Positions 17,082 through 24,947 are shown, counted from the first letter of the stretch. The stretch is DNA of 64,000 bases from Phycisphaeraceae bacterium (GCA_007693965.1 RECQ01000054.1:62001-126000); one strand, 5' to 3'. Numbers and translations: made by a program. The notes: generated by a model from the letters alone, not told the origin.

Positions 17082-17465
17082 TCATTCGCTCTTTTCATCC
17101 GCAGCGCCATCGGCCTGCTCCGTCGCCGCGGCCGCCGCTGCTGTCGCCGCGGCTGCCTTCTCCTGGGCGGCGACCTTGCGCACGATGCGCGACTTGCGCT
17201 TCGCCTTCCACGCCTCGGCGTCGACAAGGCCGTTCTTGGCGAGGATGTCCATCATCGTGTCGGAGGGCTGGGCGCCGACGCTCAGCCAGTACTTGATGCG
17301 CTCCGGCTTCAATTCGATGGCCTTCGACTCGTCCTTCTCGAGCGGGTCGTACCAGCCGAGTTGTTCGATGATTTTTCCGTCACGCTGCGTCTTCTTCTCG
17401 ACCGCGTTGATGCGGTAGAAGGGACGGTGGCGGCGGCCCATGCGCTTGAGTCTGATGCGAACCAT
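17082..17465 (-). CDS. rpsP: 30S ribosomal protein S16
   Basis: Ribosomal protein S16 (127 residues) beginning MVRIRLKRMGRRHRPFYRIN, with GWYDPL and RIKYWLSVGAQPSDT. It is longer than the usual 80-90 residues because of a C-terminal extension (from about residue 88) that is lysine-rich and then an alanine tract followed by an acidic end (EQADGAADEKSE); such tails occur in several phyla. First gene of the rpsP-trmD-rplS operon; the start is ATG 17463-17465. Confidence 0.96.
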   Translation of the reverse strand: MVRIRLKRMGRRHRPFYRINAVEKKTQRDGKIIEQLGWYDPLEKDESKAIELKPERIKYWLSVGAQPSDTMMDILAKNGLVDAEAWKAKRKSRIVRKVAAQEKAAAATAAAAAATEQADGAADEKSE

Positions 17466-17543
17466 GTGAATTCGGGCTCCAAAATCGCGTTCTGAGGCGA
17501 GCCGGGCAGTGTAGCAAGGTCCGCCGCACAGGCAAGGGGAGGG

Positions 17544-17574
17544 GTGAGCAGTGAGGGGTGAGGGGGTGAGGTGA
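17544..17574 (+). repeat. Degenerate GTGAGNN heptamer stretch
   Basis: GTGAG recurs at 17544, 17551, 17558, 17566 and (as GTGA) 17571, a decayed 7-8 bp period in the 146-bp gap between rpsP and the site-2 protease gene. It resembles the other short-unit arrays of this window, but is not perfect. Confidence 0.6.
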
Positions 17575-17611
17575 TACTGGGGGCGGAACCGGTGTTTTCC
17601 CCCCGACCCGG

Positions 17612-18280
17612 TCAGGGGCCGCCGGGGAGGATTGTTTGGACGAGGTTGATTCCCGCATCGGCCACCGTGGACGCCACGGCGAAGAACTGGCCGAATCCGC
17701 CGGTGATGAAGAGCAGCATCAGCAGCGCCAGCGTGGCGAACTGGGCTTGGGGGTTCGCGAAGAGCTGCCGGAGCGTCCAGGAGAAGCTGGCGAGGATCCG
17801 CGAGCCGTCCAGCGGCGGGACGGGGAGCAGGTTCAGGGCCATCAGGACCAGGTTCAGCATCGCCCCGACCCAGAAGAACTGGAAGACGTTCCCGTGGAAC
17901 GGGTCTCCCCCGACGCCGGCGAAGAGGGTGCTCCAGACCCCCGCCAGGATGATCGCCAGCAGGGCCAGCCCCAAGTTCATCGCCGGGCCCGCCGCGGCCA
18001 CGATGGCCTCGTCGTGGCGCCCTTTGAAGCGGGAGGGGTTCACCGGCATGGCCCCCCAGGCGATCCCGATGACGAAGAAGATGATCAGGCTCATGCCGCC
18101 CATGTGGACGACGGGGTTCCACGTCATGTGGCCGAGTTCGATGGGTGTGCGATCGCCGCAGCGGATGGCGGCCCAGCCGTGGGCCAGCTCGTGCAGGACG
18201 ATCGAGCCGATCACCCAGACCGCCCAGGAAACGAGCAGCGCGGGATTCGACTCCAGAAGATCTGCGACCCACCAGCCCAT
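17612..18280 (-). CDS. Site-2 protease family (M50) membrane metalloprotease
   Basis: Polytopic zinc protease of 222 residues. The HELAH motif in SIVLHELAHGW lies in the first membrane helix region, and the second conserved motif NLLPVPPLDGSRIL supplies the aspartate ligand, as in the small FtsH-independent rhomboid-neighbour S2P proteins of the M50 family. Four or five hydrophobic segments are visible. ATG 18280 has an excellent ribosome site (AAGGAG, 7 nt). No substrate or PDZ domain is evident. Confidence 0.87.
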   Translation of the reverse strand: MGWWVADLLESNPALLVSWAVWVIGSIVLHELAHGWAAIRCGDRTPIELGHMTWNPVVHMGGMSLIIFFVIGIAWGAMPVNPSRFKGRHDEAIVAAAGPAMNLGLALLAIILAGVWSTLFAGVGGDPFHGNVFQFFWVGAMLNLVLMALNLLPVPPLDGSRILASFSWTLRQLFANPQAQFATLALLMLLFITGGFGQFFAVASTVADAGINLVQTILPGGP

Positions 18281-18384
18281 TGTCTGCTCCTTTCCGTAGT
18301 CGACAGTGCGCCGGCACAGGATAGAGCAGCGGCCCCGTGGCGTCGCGCATCGACCCAATCCCGCGGCGCGGTACGCTTGTCGGC

Positions 18385-18690
18385 ATGTCGAGCCGCATCT
18401 TCTACGCCGTCACCGCCACGCTCCCCGACGAGGCGACCTTATGTGAGTACATCGCGTGGCTGGAGGGCGGTCACGTCGAGGCCGTGATTAAGGGTGGCGC
18501 CCACTCGGTGATGATCGTGCGTCTTGAGGGTGAACCCGTCCGCATCGAGACACAGTACATCTTCTCGACGCGCGAGCGCTTCGAGCAATACGAGCAGAAG
18601 CATGCGCCGGCGCTGCGGGCGGACGGGATGCAGCGATTCGGATCAGGCCGCGGCGTTTCCTTTGAGCGCCGCGTCGGTGAGATCGTGTGA
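18385..18690 (+). CDS. DUF4286 family protein
   Basis: A 101-residue soluble protein, MSSRIFYAVTATLPDEATLCEY through RIETQYIFSTRERFEQYEQKHAPALR, matching the small DUF4286 alpha/beta fold. Function is unknown. The gene is divergent from the site-2 protease and its 3' end faces the glycosyltransferase gene with a 22-bp gap. Confidence 0.75.
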   Translation: MSSRIFYAVTATLPDEATLCEYIAWLEGGHVEAVIKGGAHSVMIVRLEGEPVRIETQYIFSTRERFEQYEQKHAPALRADGMQRFGSGRGVSFERRVGEIV

Positions 18691-18712
18691 GCGGGGGCTG
18701 CTGTGTGCAGCG

Positions 18713-19954
18713 TCACTGGCGCTCGCGCACGTAGGTGCGCCCCGCCCATACGACGCCCCGGCCGGCGTCAAGATCGGCGGCGGCGCTGCGTAGAATGCGC
18801 GCTGTCAGCCAGGCGCCCGTGGGGTGGAGCAGCGCGGACCACCATGGTGCACGCTGCGCCCTGTGAATCACGCTGATTGCGACCAGCCATGACGCTATCG
18901 CTGCGGCGCCGAGCAGGACGCCGGCCCATCCGACGGCGGAACTGTCGGAGCGAATCTCCACGACGCCGAGGATGAGGCAGAGCGCCGAGGCGGCGGGCAG
19001 GACGACATCGGTGACGACCAGGCGGAGCGCCCAGGCGCGAAGGCGTGCGGGGCGTCGCTTGGCGCACTCAATGAAGATGCGCTTCCAGCCGCGCCGGTGC
19101 GCATCCCAGGACCCGTACATGCGGCAGTGAAGCATGCCGTCGGCAAGCATGAGTCCGTTTCGCATGCCGGCGGTGCGGAGCGCCTTGGCGAAGGCCATAT
19201 CTTCCAGCAGTTCATCCTTCACGTGTTCGTGCCCGCCGATTTGTCGATATGCGTCCGAGCGGAAGAGCATGAACTGGCCGTTGGCGAAGGCCGGGCGGCT
19301 CCGAGATTCGATGTTGACGCGGTGGATGGGGAAATGACGCATCAGCTCAAAGGCCGCGGCGGGCTGGGCCACCAATTCCCACCATTGGCGCGAAGACAGG
19401 GTGCTGAGCAGACTGAGCATGTCCAGACGCCGTGTGTGCAGGAGGGCGACGGCGGCGCGGACGCAGGCGGGGTCGAAGGTTGTGTCGGCGTCCGTGAAGA
19501 GGAGCAGATCCGCCTCGTTCGCGCCGTGTGAATCATGCACACCGCGCCAGACCGCATGGGTCTTGCCCGCCCAGTCGTCGGGGCAGCATTCGATGTGAAT
19601 GATTTCAAATCGATCGTCATCGCCGATGGCGGCGCGGAGTGACGCCTCGGTGCCGTCGTCGCAGCGGTCGAGGGCGAAGACGATGCGCAGGTGGGGGTAG
19701 TCCTGGTTTCTCAGGGACTCGGCCAGGGCGCCGATGACGCGCTCCTCGTTGTGGGCCGGGACGACGATGCATACCGACGGCCAGCCGTCAGCCGGCGCCG
19801 GGAGCGAGATGCCCGAGCGCGCGGTGGGAACACGGCTCAGAGACGTGCGCACTCGTATGATCAGCATGACGCAATAGATGATCGTCGCCGCGGCGAGGGC
19901 GGTGAGGGCGATCAGAAGGATGTCGACGAGAAGCGGCACAGCGCGCGGCAGCAT
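18713..19954 (-). CDS. Membrane glycosyltransferase, family 2
   Basis: A 413-residue GT2 enzyme. An N-terminal membrane helix (residues 8-35) precedes the GT-A domain with VCIVVPAHNEERVIG, the donor/metal site LLLFTDADTTFD, and the acceptor-side LLEDMAFAKAL. Two or three C-terminal membrane helices follow (about 290-360). The layout resembles hopene- or carotenoid-associated glycosyltransferases, but the acceptor cannot be read from sequence. No pathway partners are adjacent; the amidohydrolase upstream is separated by 82 bp. Confidence 0.8.
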   Translation of the reverse strand: MLPRAVPLLVDILLIALTALAAATIIYCVMLIIRVRTSLSRVPTARSGISLPAPADGWPSVCIVVPAHNEERVIGALAESLRNQDYPHLRIVFALDRCDDGTEASLRAAIGDDDRFEIIHIECCPDDWAGKTHAVWRGVHDSHGANEADLLLFTDADTTFDPACVRAAVALLHTRRLDMLSLLSTLSSRQWWELVAQPAAAFELMRHFPIHRVNIESRSRPAFANGQFMLFRSDAYRQIGGHEHVKDELLEDMAFAKALRTAGMRNGLMLADGMLHCRMYGSWDAHRRGWKRIFIECAKRRPARLRAWALRLVVTDVVLPAASALCLILGVVEIRSDSSAVGWAGVLLGAAAIASWLVAISVIHRAQRAPWWSALLHPTGAWLTARILRSAAADLDAGRGVVWAGRTYVRERQ

Positions 19955-20036
19955 AGGGCGCCGGAGAACGATGCGCGCGGGTGGTGGGATCGGTCTGGCC
20001 AGTCTTGACGCTCTGCAGATTCAATGCGGTGTATCG

Positions 20037-21161
20037 CTACGGATGCGCTTCCCGCCATCCATCGAGCAGCGTCACGGCGTTGTCGCGGTAGATGTCGCGC
20101 AGCAGCTCAGCGGGGAGGGATTTGCCGCGCAGCGGCGGCGCCGCCATGGCGTCGTGGCGGTCCGGATCGATCATGTTGAGATCGGGATCTGCGATGGGCG
20201 ACTCACCGTCGTAGTCGGTCTCGAAGAGCGTGCGCAGGGCCCAGTAGCGACTGGCGTAGAGGTCGAACGCTTCGGCCTCGCTGGCGGCCTGCATCCCCAT
20301 GCCGCGGGGGCCATCGTCGGGAGAGAGGTGGGCGTCGAGCGTGACGATGTCGGAGCCGAAGAGGATGCGATCTCGCCACTTCTCGAAGAACTCGCAGAAG
20401 CGATCACGTGGGTGTTTGCTCAGTTCGCGCACCATCCACTTGGTGGCGGAGGTGTCGAGGTGGAGGTTGTCATGGCGCGAGAGCAGGCCGTCGAGGAAGT
20501 CGAGATCCTCGGGCCAGCCGCCCATGTGGGCTCCGATCCACGGGACGGAGAAGCGGTCCAGCATTCGTTCGAAGGGGAGGTACTGCTCGGACTTGGTCCC
20601 GTAGAGGGAGGCCTCGGCGTAGCGGGTCTGGAACCATGTGTCCGGGTCGCCGATGTGAGCCATGAACATCATGCCGAGCGATTCGCCCAGCTCCATGGCG
20701 CGGAGGCGCCACGCGCCGTCGAGGCGTCCCTCATCAGGATCACCGATCTCTCGGGCCATGTCGCGGCTGCGCGGCGCGGCCCAGAACTTCACGATACGGC
20801 TGCCCAGATCGTGGAAGGCCTGGATGTTCTCGAGGAACCCCTCGCGCATGGCGCGGGCCCGGTCATCGCTCAGGTAATCGGGCACTGCGATGAAATGAAC
20901 CGTGCCGTCGAGCGCATCGCGGACCGCTTCGGCCTCGCGGAGCTGGGTCATGGAGTAGGTGGTGGTGACGCCGTAGAGATCGCGGGCCTCGCGATAGATC
21001 CGGGCCGCGGCGACGCCGTTGATGTGGGTGTGTACATCGATGATCGGCGCCGGCGCCGGGCCGAGGCGGGACGCTTCGGCCCGGTAATCGAGGCCGAGTC
21101 GATTGGCGGGCGTGGGGCGGGTCTGATGCGCGGTGGTGGTGGACGTATCGCGGTCATTCAT
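20037..21161 (-). CDS. Amidohydrolase-2 family metal-dependent hydrolase
   Basis: TIM-barrel hydrolase of 374 residues. Metal-site motifs include IIDVHTHING near residue 40, GAHMGG (central histidine), LHLDTSATKWM and the catalytic-type RILFGSDIV aspartate. This is the ACMSD/2-amidohydrolase type, covering hydrolases and decarboxylases; substrate is unknown. The start at 21161 (MNDRDTST) was chosen because the preceding in-frame residues look non-coding. Transcribed alone. Confidence 0.8.
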   Translation of the reverse strand: MNDRDTSTTTAHQTRPTPANRLGLDYRAEASRLGPAPAPIIDVHTHINGVAAARIYREARDLYGVTTTYSMTQLREAEAVRDALDGTVHFIAVPDYLSDDRARAMREGFLENIQAFHDLGSRIVKFWAAPRSRDMAREIGDPDEGRLDGAWRLRAMELGESLGMMFMAHIGDPDTWFQTRYAEASLYGTKSEQYLPFERMLDRFSVPWIGAHMGGWPEDLDFLDGLLSRHDNLHLDTSATKWMVRELSKHPRDRFCEFFEKWRDRILFGSDIVTLDAHLSPDDGPRGMGMQAASEAEAFDLYASRYWALRTLFETDYDGESPIADPDLNMIDPDRHDAMAAPPLRGKSLPAELLRDIYRDNAVTLLDGWREAHP

Positions 21162-21229
21162 GGGCGCGGATGATAGCGCGCCGCTTGCGCGTGGGCCTTG
21201 ACACGGCCCTGTCAAATGTTCAGATCCGG

Positions 21230-21700
21230 TCAGGGATTGTCGCCGCAATCCGGCGACGGATCGTGGACGCGGCCGTCCACGACTTCACCGATGTACAGCT
21301 CGTGTCCGTTGTCCAGGTCGATGTGACGCGCCACCTCGCAGTCGAGGGTGGCGATGGCGCGGCGCAGGCAGGGGGAGCCGGTTCGCAGCGTGTCGCAGGG
21401 AATGGCGTCGAGCGTGAGCGATGCGCCCGCGTTTGAGTCATTCAGCAGGCGCATCACGAAGCGGTCGTCGGGCCGGATCAGGGAGAGCGCAAAGGCATGG
21501 CTGTCGCGGATGATGGGTTCGATCGCCTGCCCCTTGCGAAGCGAGACGCCGATCATGGGAGGCTCGTCGCCGCAACGCTGCACCCATTCGACAAGCATGC
21601 CGCGGCGTGCGCCGTCAAAGCTGGCGGTCATGACATAGATCGCCGAGGGAATGCGCTGCAGCGCTTCGCGGACGCCCTGACCTGATTCGACTTGATCCAT
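21230..21700 (-). CDS. Flavin reductase-like (FMN-binding) protein
   Basis: A 156-residue split-barrel flavin-binding protein. It opens MDQVESGQGVREALQRIPS and shows the family elements YVMTASFDGARRGMLVEWVQ, PPMIGVSLRKGQA and a C-terminal HELYIGEVVDGRV. Proteins of this type reduce flavin or bind FMN for a partner oxygenase; no partner is adjacent. ATG 21700 follows GAGAGGTG. A 221-bp divergent region to mraZ carries an inverted repeat and operator-like decamers. Confidence 0.8.
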   Translation of the reverse strand: MDQVESGQGVREALQRIPSAIYVMTASFDGARRGMLVEWVQRCGDEPPMIGVSLRKGQAIEPIIRDSHAFALSLIRPDDRFVMRLLNDSNAGASLTLDAIPCDTLRTGSPCLRRAIATLDCEVARHIDLDNGHELYIGEVVDGRVHDPSPDCGDNP

Positions 21701-21797
21701 CACCCACCTCTCTCGGCGTGGTCTGCCCCGATTGCGGCGTCCGAAGCGCCGGACGCAGGGCGTATCACGCAGAGTGCAAGATACCCGCATCGTGGGA

Positions 21798-21820
21798 GTT
21801 GCGCGTTGGGGACACGCAAC
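21798..21820. promoter_or_regulatory. Inverted repeat upstream of mraZ
   Basis: Arms GTTGCGCGT (21798-21806) and ACACGCAAC (21812-21820) are complementary at 8 of 9 positions around a 5-bp centre. It lies just upstream of a good -10-like GATAAT (21824-21829) in the divergent flavin reductase/mraZ gap, so it could be a regulator site for either gene. Confidence 0.4.
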
Positions 21821-21842
21821 GGGGATAATCTTGGCCCAAATT

Positions 21843-21877
21843 GTGAGGCAGAGTGTTGCAGTGTGGGGGCAGGTGGG
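21843..21877 (+). promoter_or_regulatory. MraZ-type operator: four GTG boxes at 10-bp spacing
   Basis: GTG boxes begin at 21843, 21853, 21863 and 21873 (GTGAG, GTGTT, GTGGG, GTGGG), an exact 10-bp period, ending 44 bp before the mraZ start. MraZ of E. coli is known to bind TGGG repeats with 5-bp spacing (10-bp period) in its own promoter. Position just downstream of GATAAT (21824-21829) fits autorepression. Confidence 0.65.
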
Positions 21878-21921
21878 GTATCTTCCCACGGCCCGAGCCG
21901 GGCGCCGAAGGAACACGATGC

Positions 21922-22389
21922 GTGCTATTCACCGGCCACTACGAACATGCGATCGACGCCAAGCATCGACTGGCGATACCGGCGGAGATTCGCGCCCGGT
22001 GGCGTCCGGAGGATGGCTCGGCGTGGCAGGCGCTGCCGTGGGTGGATGGGGCCATCCGGCTGTACACAGAATCGGACTTTCACGCCCGGGCCGCGGAATA
22101 TCGGACCGGCCTGACGCCGGACCAGGACGAGGCGACGCTGCGTCTGACGCTCTTCGGCATGTCGCGGCGACTGGAGATGGATTCGGCGGGACGCATCCGC
22201 ATCCCCGAGGAGATGCTGGAACTGACCGGGCTGGGGACGGAAGTGGCGCTCGTGGGCGCGGGCGAGTGGCTGGAAATCAAGGACAGGGCCGGCTGGAGGG
22301 CCGGCATGCAGGATCGTCTGGCGCAGTTGCCCGAACTGATGGCCCGGATCGAGGCCAAGCGGAGGGCGAAGGCGAATGGCGAGGCCTGA
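21922..22389 (+). CDS. mraZ: Transcriptional regulator / division protein MraZ
   Basis: MraZ, 155 residues, a DNA-binding protein with two AbrB-like swapped-hairpin repeats. The first repeat is VLFTGHYEHAIDAKHRLAIP (residues 1-20), the second near FGMSRRLEMDSAGRIRIP. The start is GTG 21922 with AAGGAA 9 nt upstream. It normally opens the dcw division cluster followed by rsmH, but here the next 566 bp contain no gene, so it is solitary. Autoregulation is suggested by the GTG-box array upstream. Confidence 0.93.
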   Translation: MLFTGHYEHAIDAKHRLAIPAEIRARWRPEDGSAWQALPWVDGAIRLYTESDFHARAAEYRTGLTPDQDEATLRLTLFGMSRRLEMDSAGRIRIPEEMLELTGLGTEVALVGAGEWLEIKDRAGWRAGMQDRLAQLPELMARIEAKRRAKANGEA

Positions 22390-22553
22390 CAACGAATCGA
22401 TTTGTTCGGAGGCGGGAGAGATCCCGTTCGTGAGAGTGGAAGCGCCCGACGCGGCTGGAAACGGTCGCAATCGGGTTTGACGGACTGTGCGTTCTTTCAT
22501 GAGTCGAGCCGCTCGCGATGAGTGCGGGCGGGATGCGGATTGGTGAGTCGGTC

Positions 22554-22816
22554 GCGGGTTCAAGGACGAACCCGCACCCGGCCGGGCGGTCGAGGTGCGC
22601 GCCCGAACGAGAGGAGCCCTGCACGGACAACACGGACCAGTTACGCCCCACGATCGAAAGGACTCGATCACCCTGATTCCGGCCCCAAGGATGGAGCCCG
22701 ATTCGGGCCTGCTGACGGAGAGATCCGCCGGCAGGTGAGTGCAAGGGTGCGGGCGATTCCTGGCACGGCTCAAGAGCCCGGTGGATCGAGAGTTCCCCCG
22801 GGCTTTTTCTTCTCTT
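22554..22816 (+). ncRNA. Candidate structured small RNA with ANGGAN loops (CsrB/RsmY-like)
   Basis: This non-coding stretch of the 566-bp gap after mraZ has several stem-loops and ends in an intrinsic terminator. Hairpin A (22554-22575): 8-bp perfect stem, loop AAGGAC. Hairpin B (22652-22669): 6-bp perfect stem, loop AAGGAC. Hairpin C (22681-22698): 5 pairs plus one mismatch, loop AAGGAT. Further ANGGAN motifs are ACGGAC at 22623 and 22632 and ACGGAG at 22715, beside a 10-pair hairpin (22708-22735). Hexaloops of ANGGAN are the known CsrA/RsmA target. No open frame of coding character is seen. The 5' end is unknown; TTGACG at 22477 could be a -35, but no good -10 follows. It may also be a processed mraZ 3' UTR. 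The bases between mraZ and 22554 hold nothing else recognised. Confidence 0.5.
22772..22816 (+). terminator. Intrinsic terminator of the candidate small RNA
   Basis: Stem AGCCCGG (22775-22781) pairs with CCGGGCT (22798-22804), with inner GGA/TCC pairing, followed by TTTTTCTTCTCTT (22804-22816). The T-rich tail is on the plus strand, marking the end of a rightward transcript from the mraZ side. Confidence 0.8.
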
Positions 22817-22955
22817 GGTTCAACCCCCTCTTGGCGGCGGGCCCGCCCACCTGGCCCGTCGCCTTTGCGACAAACGCCGAAGTTGAGAGTCGGCTCGCGT
22901 GGTCGCGTCCGGCACGGACCTGTCTCCCGGGCCGCGGATGTCGTATTCTCTCCCC

Positions 22956-23690
22956 ATGGCCATCATCGTCTTTCAGCACAGCGACATCGGGCGCCCGGGA
23001 CGGCTCGGGACGACCCTTCGTGACCACGGTTTTCGCATCGATGTGAGACGGCCCGACTGGGGAGGGGCCATTCCTGCCGATCTCGACGACGTCGAAGCGG
23101 TGATCTCCCTTGGCGGGCCGCAGAGCGCTGCGGAGTCGGCCGACCGTCCGGACTGGATGCAGGCGGAACTGGACTGCCTGCGTGCAGCGCACGAGGCGGA
23201 GTTGCCGGTGATCGGTGTGTGTCTCGGCGCCCAGTTGCTGGCGGCGGCGCTTGGCGGCGAAGTGGCGCGGATGGACAAGCCGGAGCTGGGGTTCCACCCG
23301 ATCGACATCAATCCCAGCGGCCATACCGATACGGCTCTGACGGGCGTCTCCTGGAGCGCCCAGCACTTCTGCCATCACCACGACCACGTCGCCCGGCTGC
23401 CCGATGGGGCGATGGCGCTGGCCTCGAGCAAGAAGTGCCCGGTGCAGATCTTCCGGGCGGGCATCCGGTCGTACGGATTTCAGCAGCACTTCGAGGCGGA
23501 TCAGGCGATCATCGGCGACCTGCTGCGGAACACGAAACCGGACGACCTCGCCGCGGCGGGACTGAGCGAATCGGAGCAGCAGGTGCAGATGGACGCCCAC
23601 TACGCCAACTTCGCGCGGCTCTCGAACCGGCTGTGCGTTAACCTTGCCTCATTCATCATTCCCGCCGGGCGGCAGGTGATACGGTGGTGA
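22956..23690 (+). CDS. Class I glutamine amidotransferase (GMP synthase-like)
   Basis: A 244-residue class I glutaminase-domain protein. The nucleophile elbow is GVCLGAQLLAAALGG with the catalytic cysteine, and the paired His/Glu is in GFQQHFEADQ. Such stand-alone proteins are annotated GMP synthase-like; the ammonia acceptor is unknown, and no synthetase domain or partner gene is adjacent. ATG 22956 is chosen because the residues before it lie in the post-terminator spacer. Followed by a large heptamer array 9 bp after the stop. Confidence 0.85.
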   Translation: MAIIVFQHSDIGRPGRLGTTLRDHGFRIDVRRPDWGGAIPADLDDVEAVISLGGPQSAAESADRPDWMQAELDCLRAAHEAELPVIGVCLGAQLLAAALGGEVARMDKPELGFHPIDINPSGHTDTALTGVSWSAQHFCHHHDHVARLPDGAMALASSKKCPVQIFRAGIRSYGFQQHFEADQAIIGDLLRNTKPDDLAAAGLSESEQQVQMDAHYANFARLSNRLCVNLASFIIPAGRQVIRW

Positions 23691-23699
23691 GGGAGGCGG

Positions 23700-23846
23700 G
23701 AGTTCCGAGTTCCGAGTTGGGAGTACCGAGTACCGAGTACCGAGTACTGAGTACTGAGTGCTGAGTGCTGAGTTCTGAGTGCTGAGTTCTGAGTGCTGAG
23801 TTCCGAGTACCGAGTACCGAGTACCGAGTTCTGAGTACCGAGTGTG
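23700..23846 (+). repeat. GAGTNNN heptamer array, 21 units
   Basis: Twenty-one head-to-tail 7-bp units, each beginning GAGT; position 5 varies (T, A, G), position 6 is almost always C, and position 7 is C or T. Runs of identical neighbours (for example three GAGTACC at 23721) suggest local duplication. On the minus strand the units encode peptides of the LGTQNSVL style, but no gene is supported. Confidence 0.98.
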
Positions 23847-23945
23847 TTGACGACGTACATGCCGGCGGGATTGGGGGGACAGGCGTTCGCTTCGGTCAAC
23901 CAGAAGCGCCGATCTCAGTGAAAATCCAGTACAAACAATCCCCAT

Positions 23946-23987
23946 ACTCGGAACTCGGTACTCCCCACTCAGAACTCAGAACTCAGA
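23946..23987 (-). repeat. Inverted GAGTNNN heptamer array, 6 units
   Basis: Six units of ACTCNNN (reverse complement of the GAGTNNN family) face the array at 23700-23846 across a 99-bp centre (23847-23945) that holds no recognisable gene. The array ends 15 bp before the glycosylase start codon. Confidence 0.93.
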
Positions 23988-24002
23988 ACTTCCCCCTCCC
24001 CC

Positions 24003-24932
24003 ATGGGCACTCGGCTCACGATCAGGCCGCCATCTGATTTCGTGCTTCGGCGCGATGTCTGTTCGTATGGCTATTTCCTGCTGGCGCCGAATTTCTGGGA
24101 TCCGGACCGGCAGTCGCTGACGCGCATTTTCGATCTCGATGTCGGCGCCGCGGCGGTGACGCTGACGCAGGCGCCCGTGAAGCGGGGCGGGCCGATTGCG
24201 GCTCGGGCCGACCGGGCGCTGTCGCGGGCCGAGCAGGGCGAGCTGCGCCGGCAGGTCGGGCGGATGCTGCGTCTGGACGAGGACCCGGCGGCCTTTCATC
24301 GCGTCGATCCGAGGTGGAAGCGTTCGGGGCGGGGGCGGCTCTTTCGCAGTCCGACCTTCTTTGAGGATGTCGTCAAGACGGTCACGAGCTGCAACGTCAC
24401 CTGGCCGGGCACGATGCGCATGAACCGGCGCCTGTGCGAGATGATTAACCCGGCGTTCCCGAGCCCGGAGCAGCTTGCGCGGAAGCGGCCGGCGTGGCTT
24501 CGCTCACGCTGCGGCGTGGGCTATCGCGATGTGCGGCTGGTCGAACTGGGGCGGCTCTTCGCGAGCGGAGAGGTTGAAGCGGCGTGGTTCGAGGATCCTG
24601 ACCGCTCCGACGAGGAGGTCGACACCGCGCTGCGGGCCCTGCCGGGCGTCGGGCCCTACGCCTCGGCGAACATCATGCAGCTCCTCGGGCGCTGCTCACG
24701 GATCGCGATGGACACCGAGGCTGTGCGGCACGGACGGGAGGCGCTGGGAATGACGGGATCGACCAGAGCCGTGGAGCGGGCGCTGCAGGCGCACTACGAG
24801 CCATTCGGTGAGCACAAATTCAGGAGCTACTGGTTCGAGATGTGGACGCGGTACGAGGAAGGCCGCGGCCCGGCGTGGACGTGGGAGCCGGAGACGACGG
24901 GCGCCACGCTGACTCTTCCCGACAAAGCGTGA
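24003..24932 (+). CDS. HhH-GPD DNA glycosylase (AlkA/OGG-like)
   Basis: Base-excision DNA glycosylase-family protein of 309 residues. Residues about 1-90 resemble the N-terminal AlkA/OGG fold; the helix-hairpin-helix is ALPGVGPYASANIMQLLG, followed by the catalytic aspartate in RIAMDTEAV. The segment TVTSCNVTWPGTMRMNRRL is typical of 3-methyladenine/8-oxoguanine glycosylases of this type. No OGG-type catalytic lysine could be assigned with certainty, so the damaged base recognised is open. No Shine-Dalgarno precedes ATG 24003; a heptamer array lies there instead. Confidence 0.82.
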   Translation: MGTRLTIRPPSDFVLRRDVCSYGYFLLAPNFWDPDRQSLTRIFDLDVGAAAVTLTQAPVKRGGPIAARADRALSRAEQGELRRQVGRMLRLDEDPAAFHRVDPRWKRSGRGRLFRSPTFFEDVVKTVTSCNVTWPGTMRMNRRLCEMINPAFPSPEQLARKRPAWLRSRCGVGYRDVRLVELGRLFASGEVEAAWFEDPDRSDEEVDTALRALPGVGPYASANIMQLLGRCSRIAMDTEAVRHGREALGMTGSTRAVERALQAHYEPFGEHKFRSYWFEMWTRYEEGRGPAWTWEPETTGATLTLPDKA

Positions 24933-24947
24933 GCCGCGTTGACCGGA

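Noticed and set aside
22390-22955. tmRNA, RNase P RNA, SRP RNA or a known riboswitch after mraZ
   Set aside because: Conserved blocks of these RNAs, as far as I can recall them, are not found; the hairpin series with ANGGAN loops fits none of them.
23600-23945. Minus-strand peptides of the LGTQNSVL type as a gene
   Set aside because: They are direct translation of heptamer repeats; no start site or non-repeat protein body.
23700-23987. Possible CRISPR array
   Set aside because: Units are 7 bp without spacers; no cas genes in the window.
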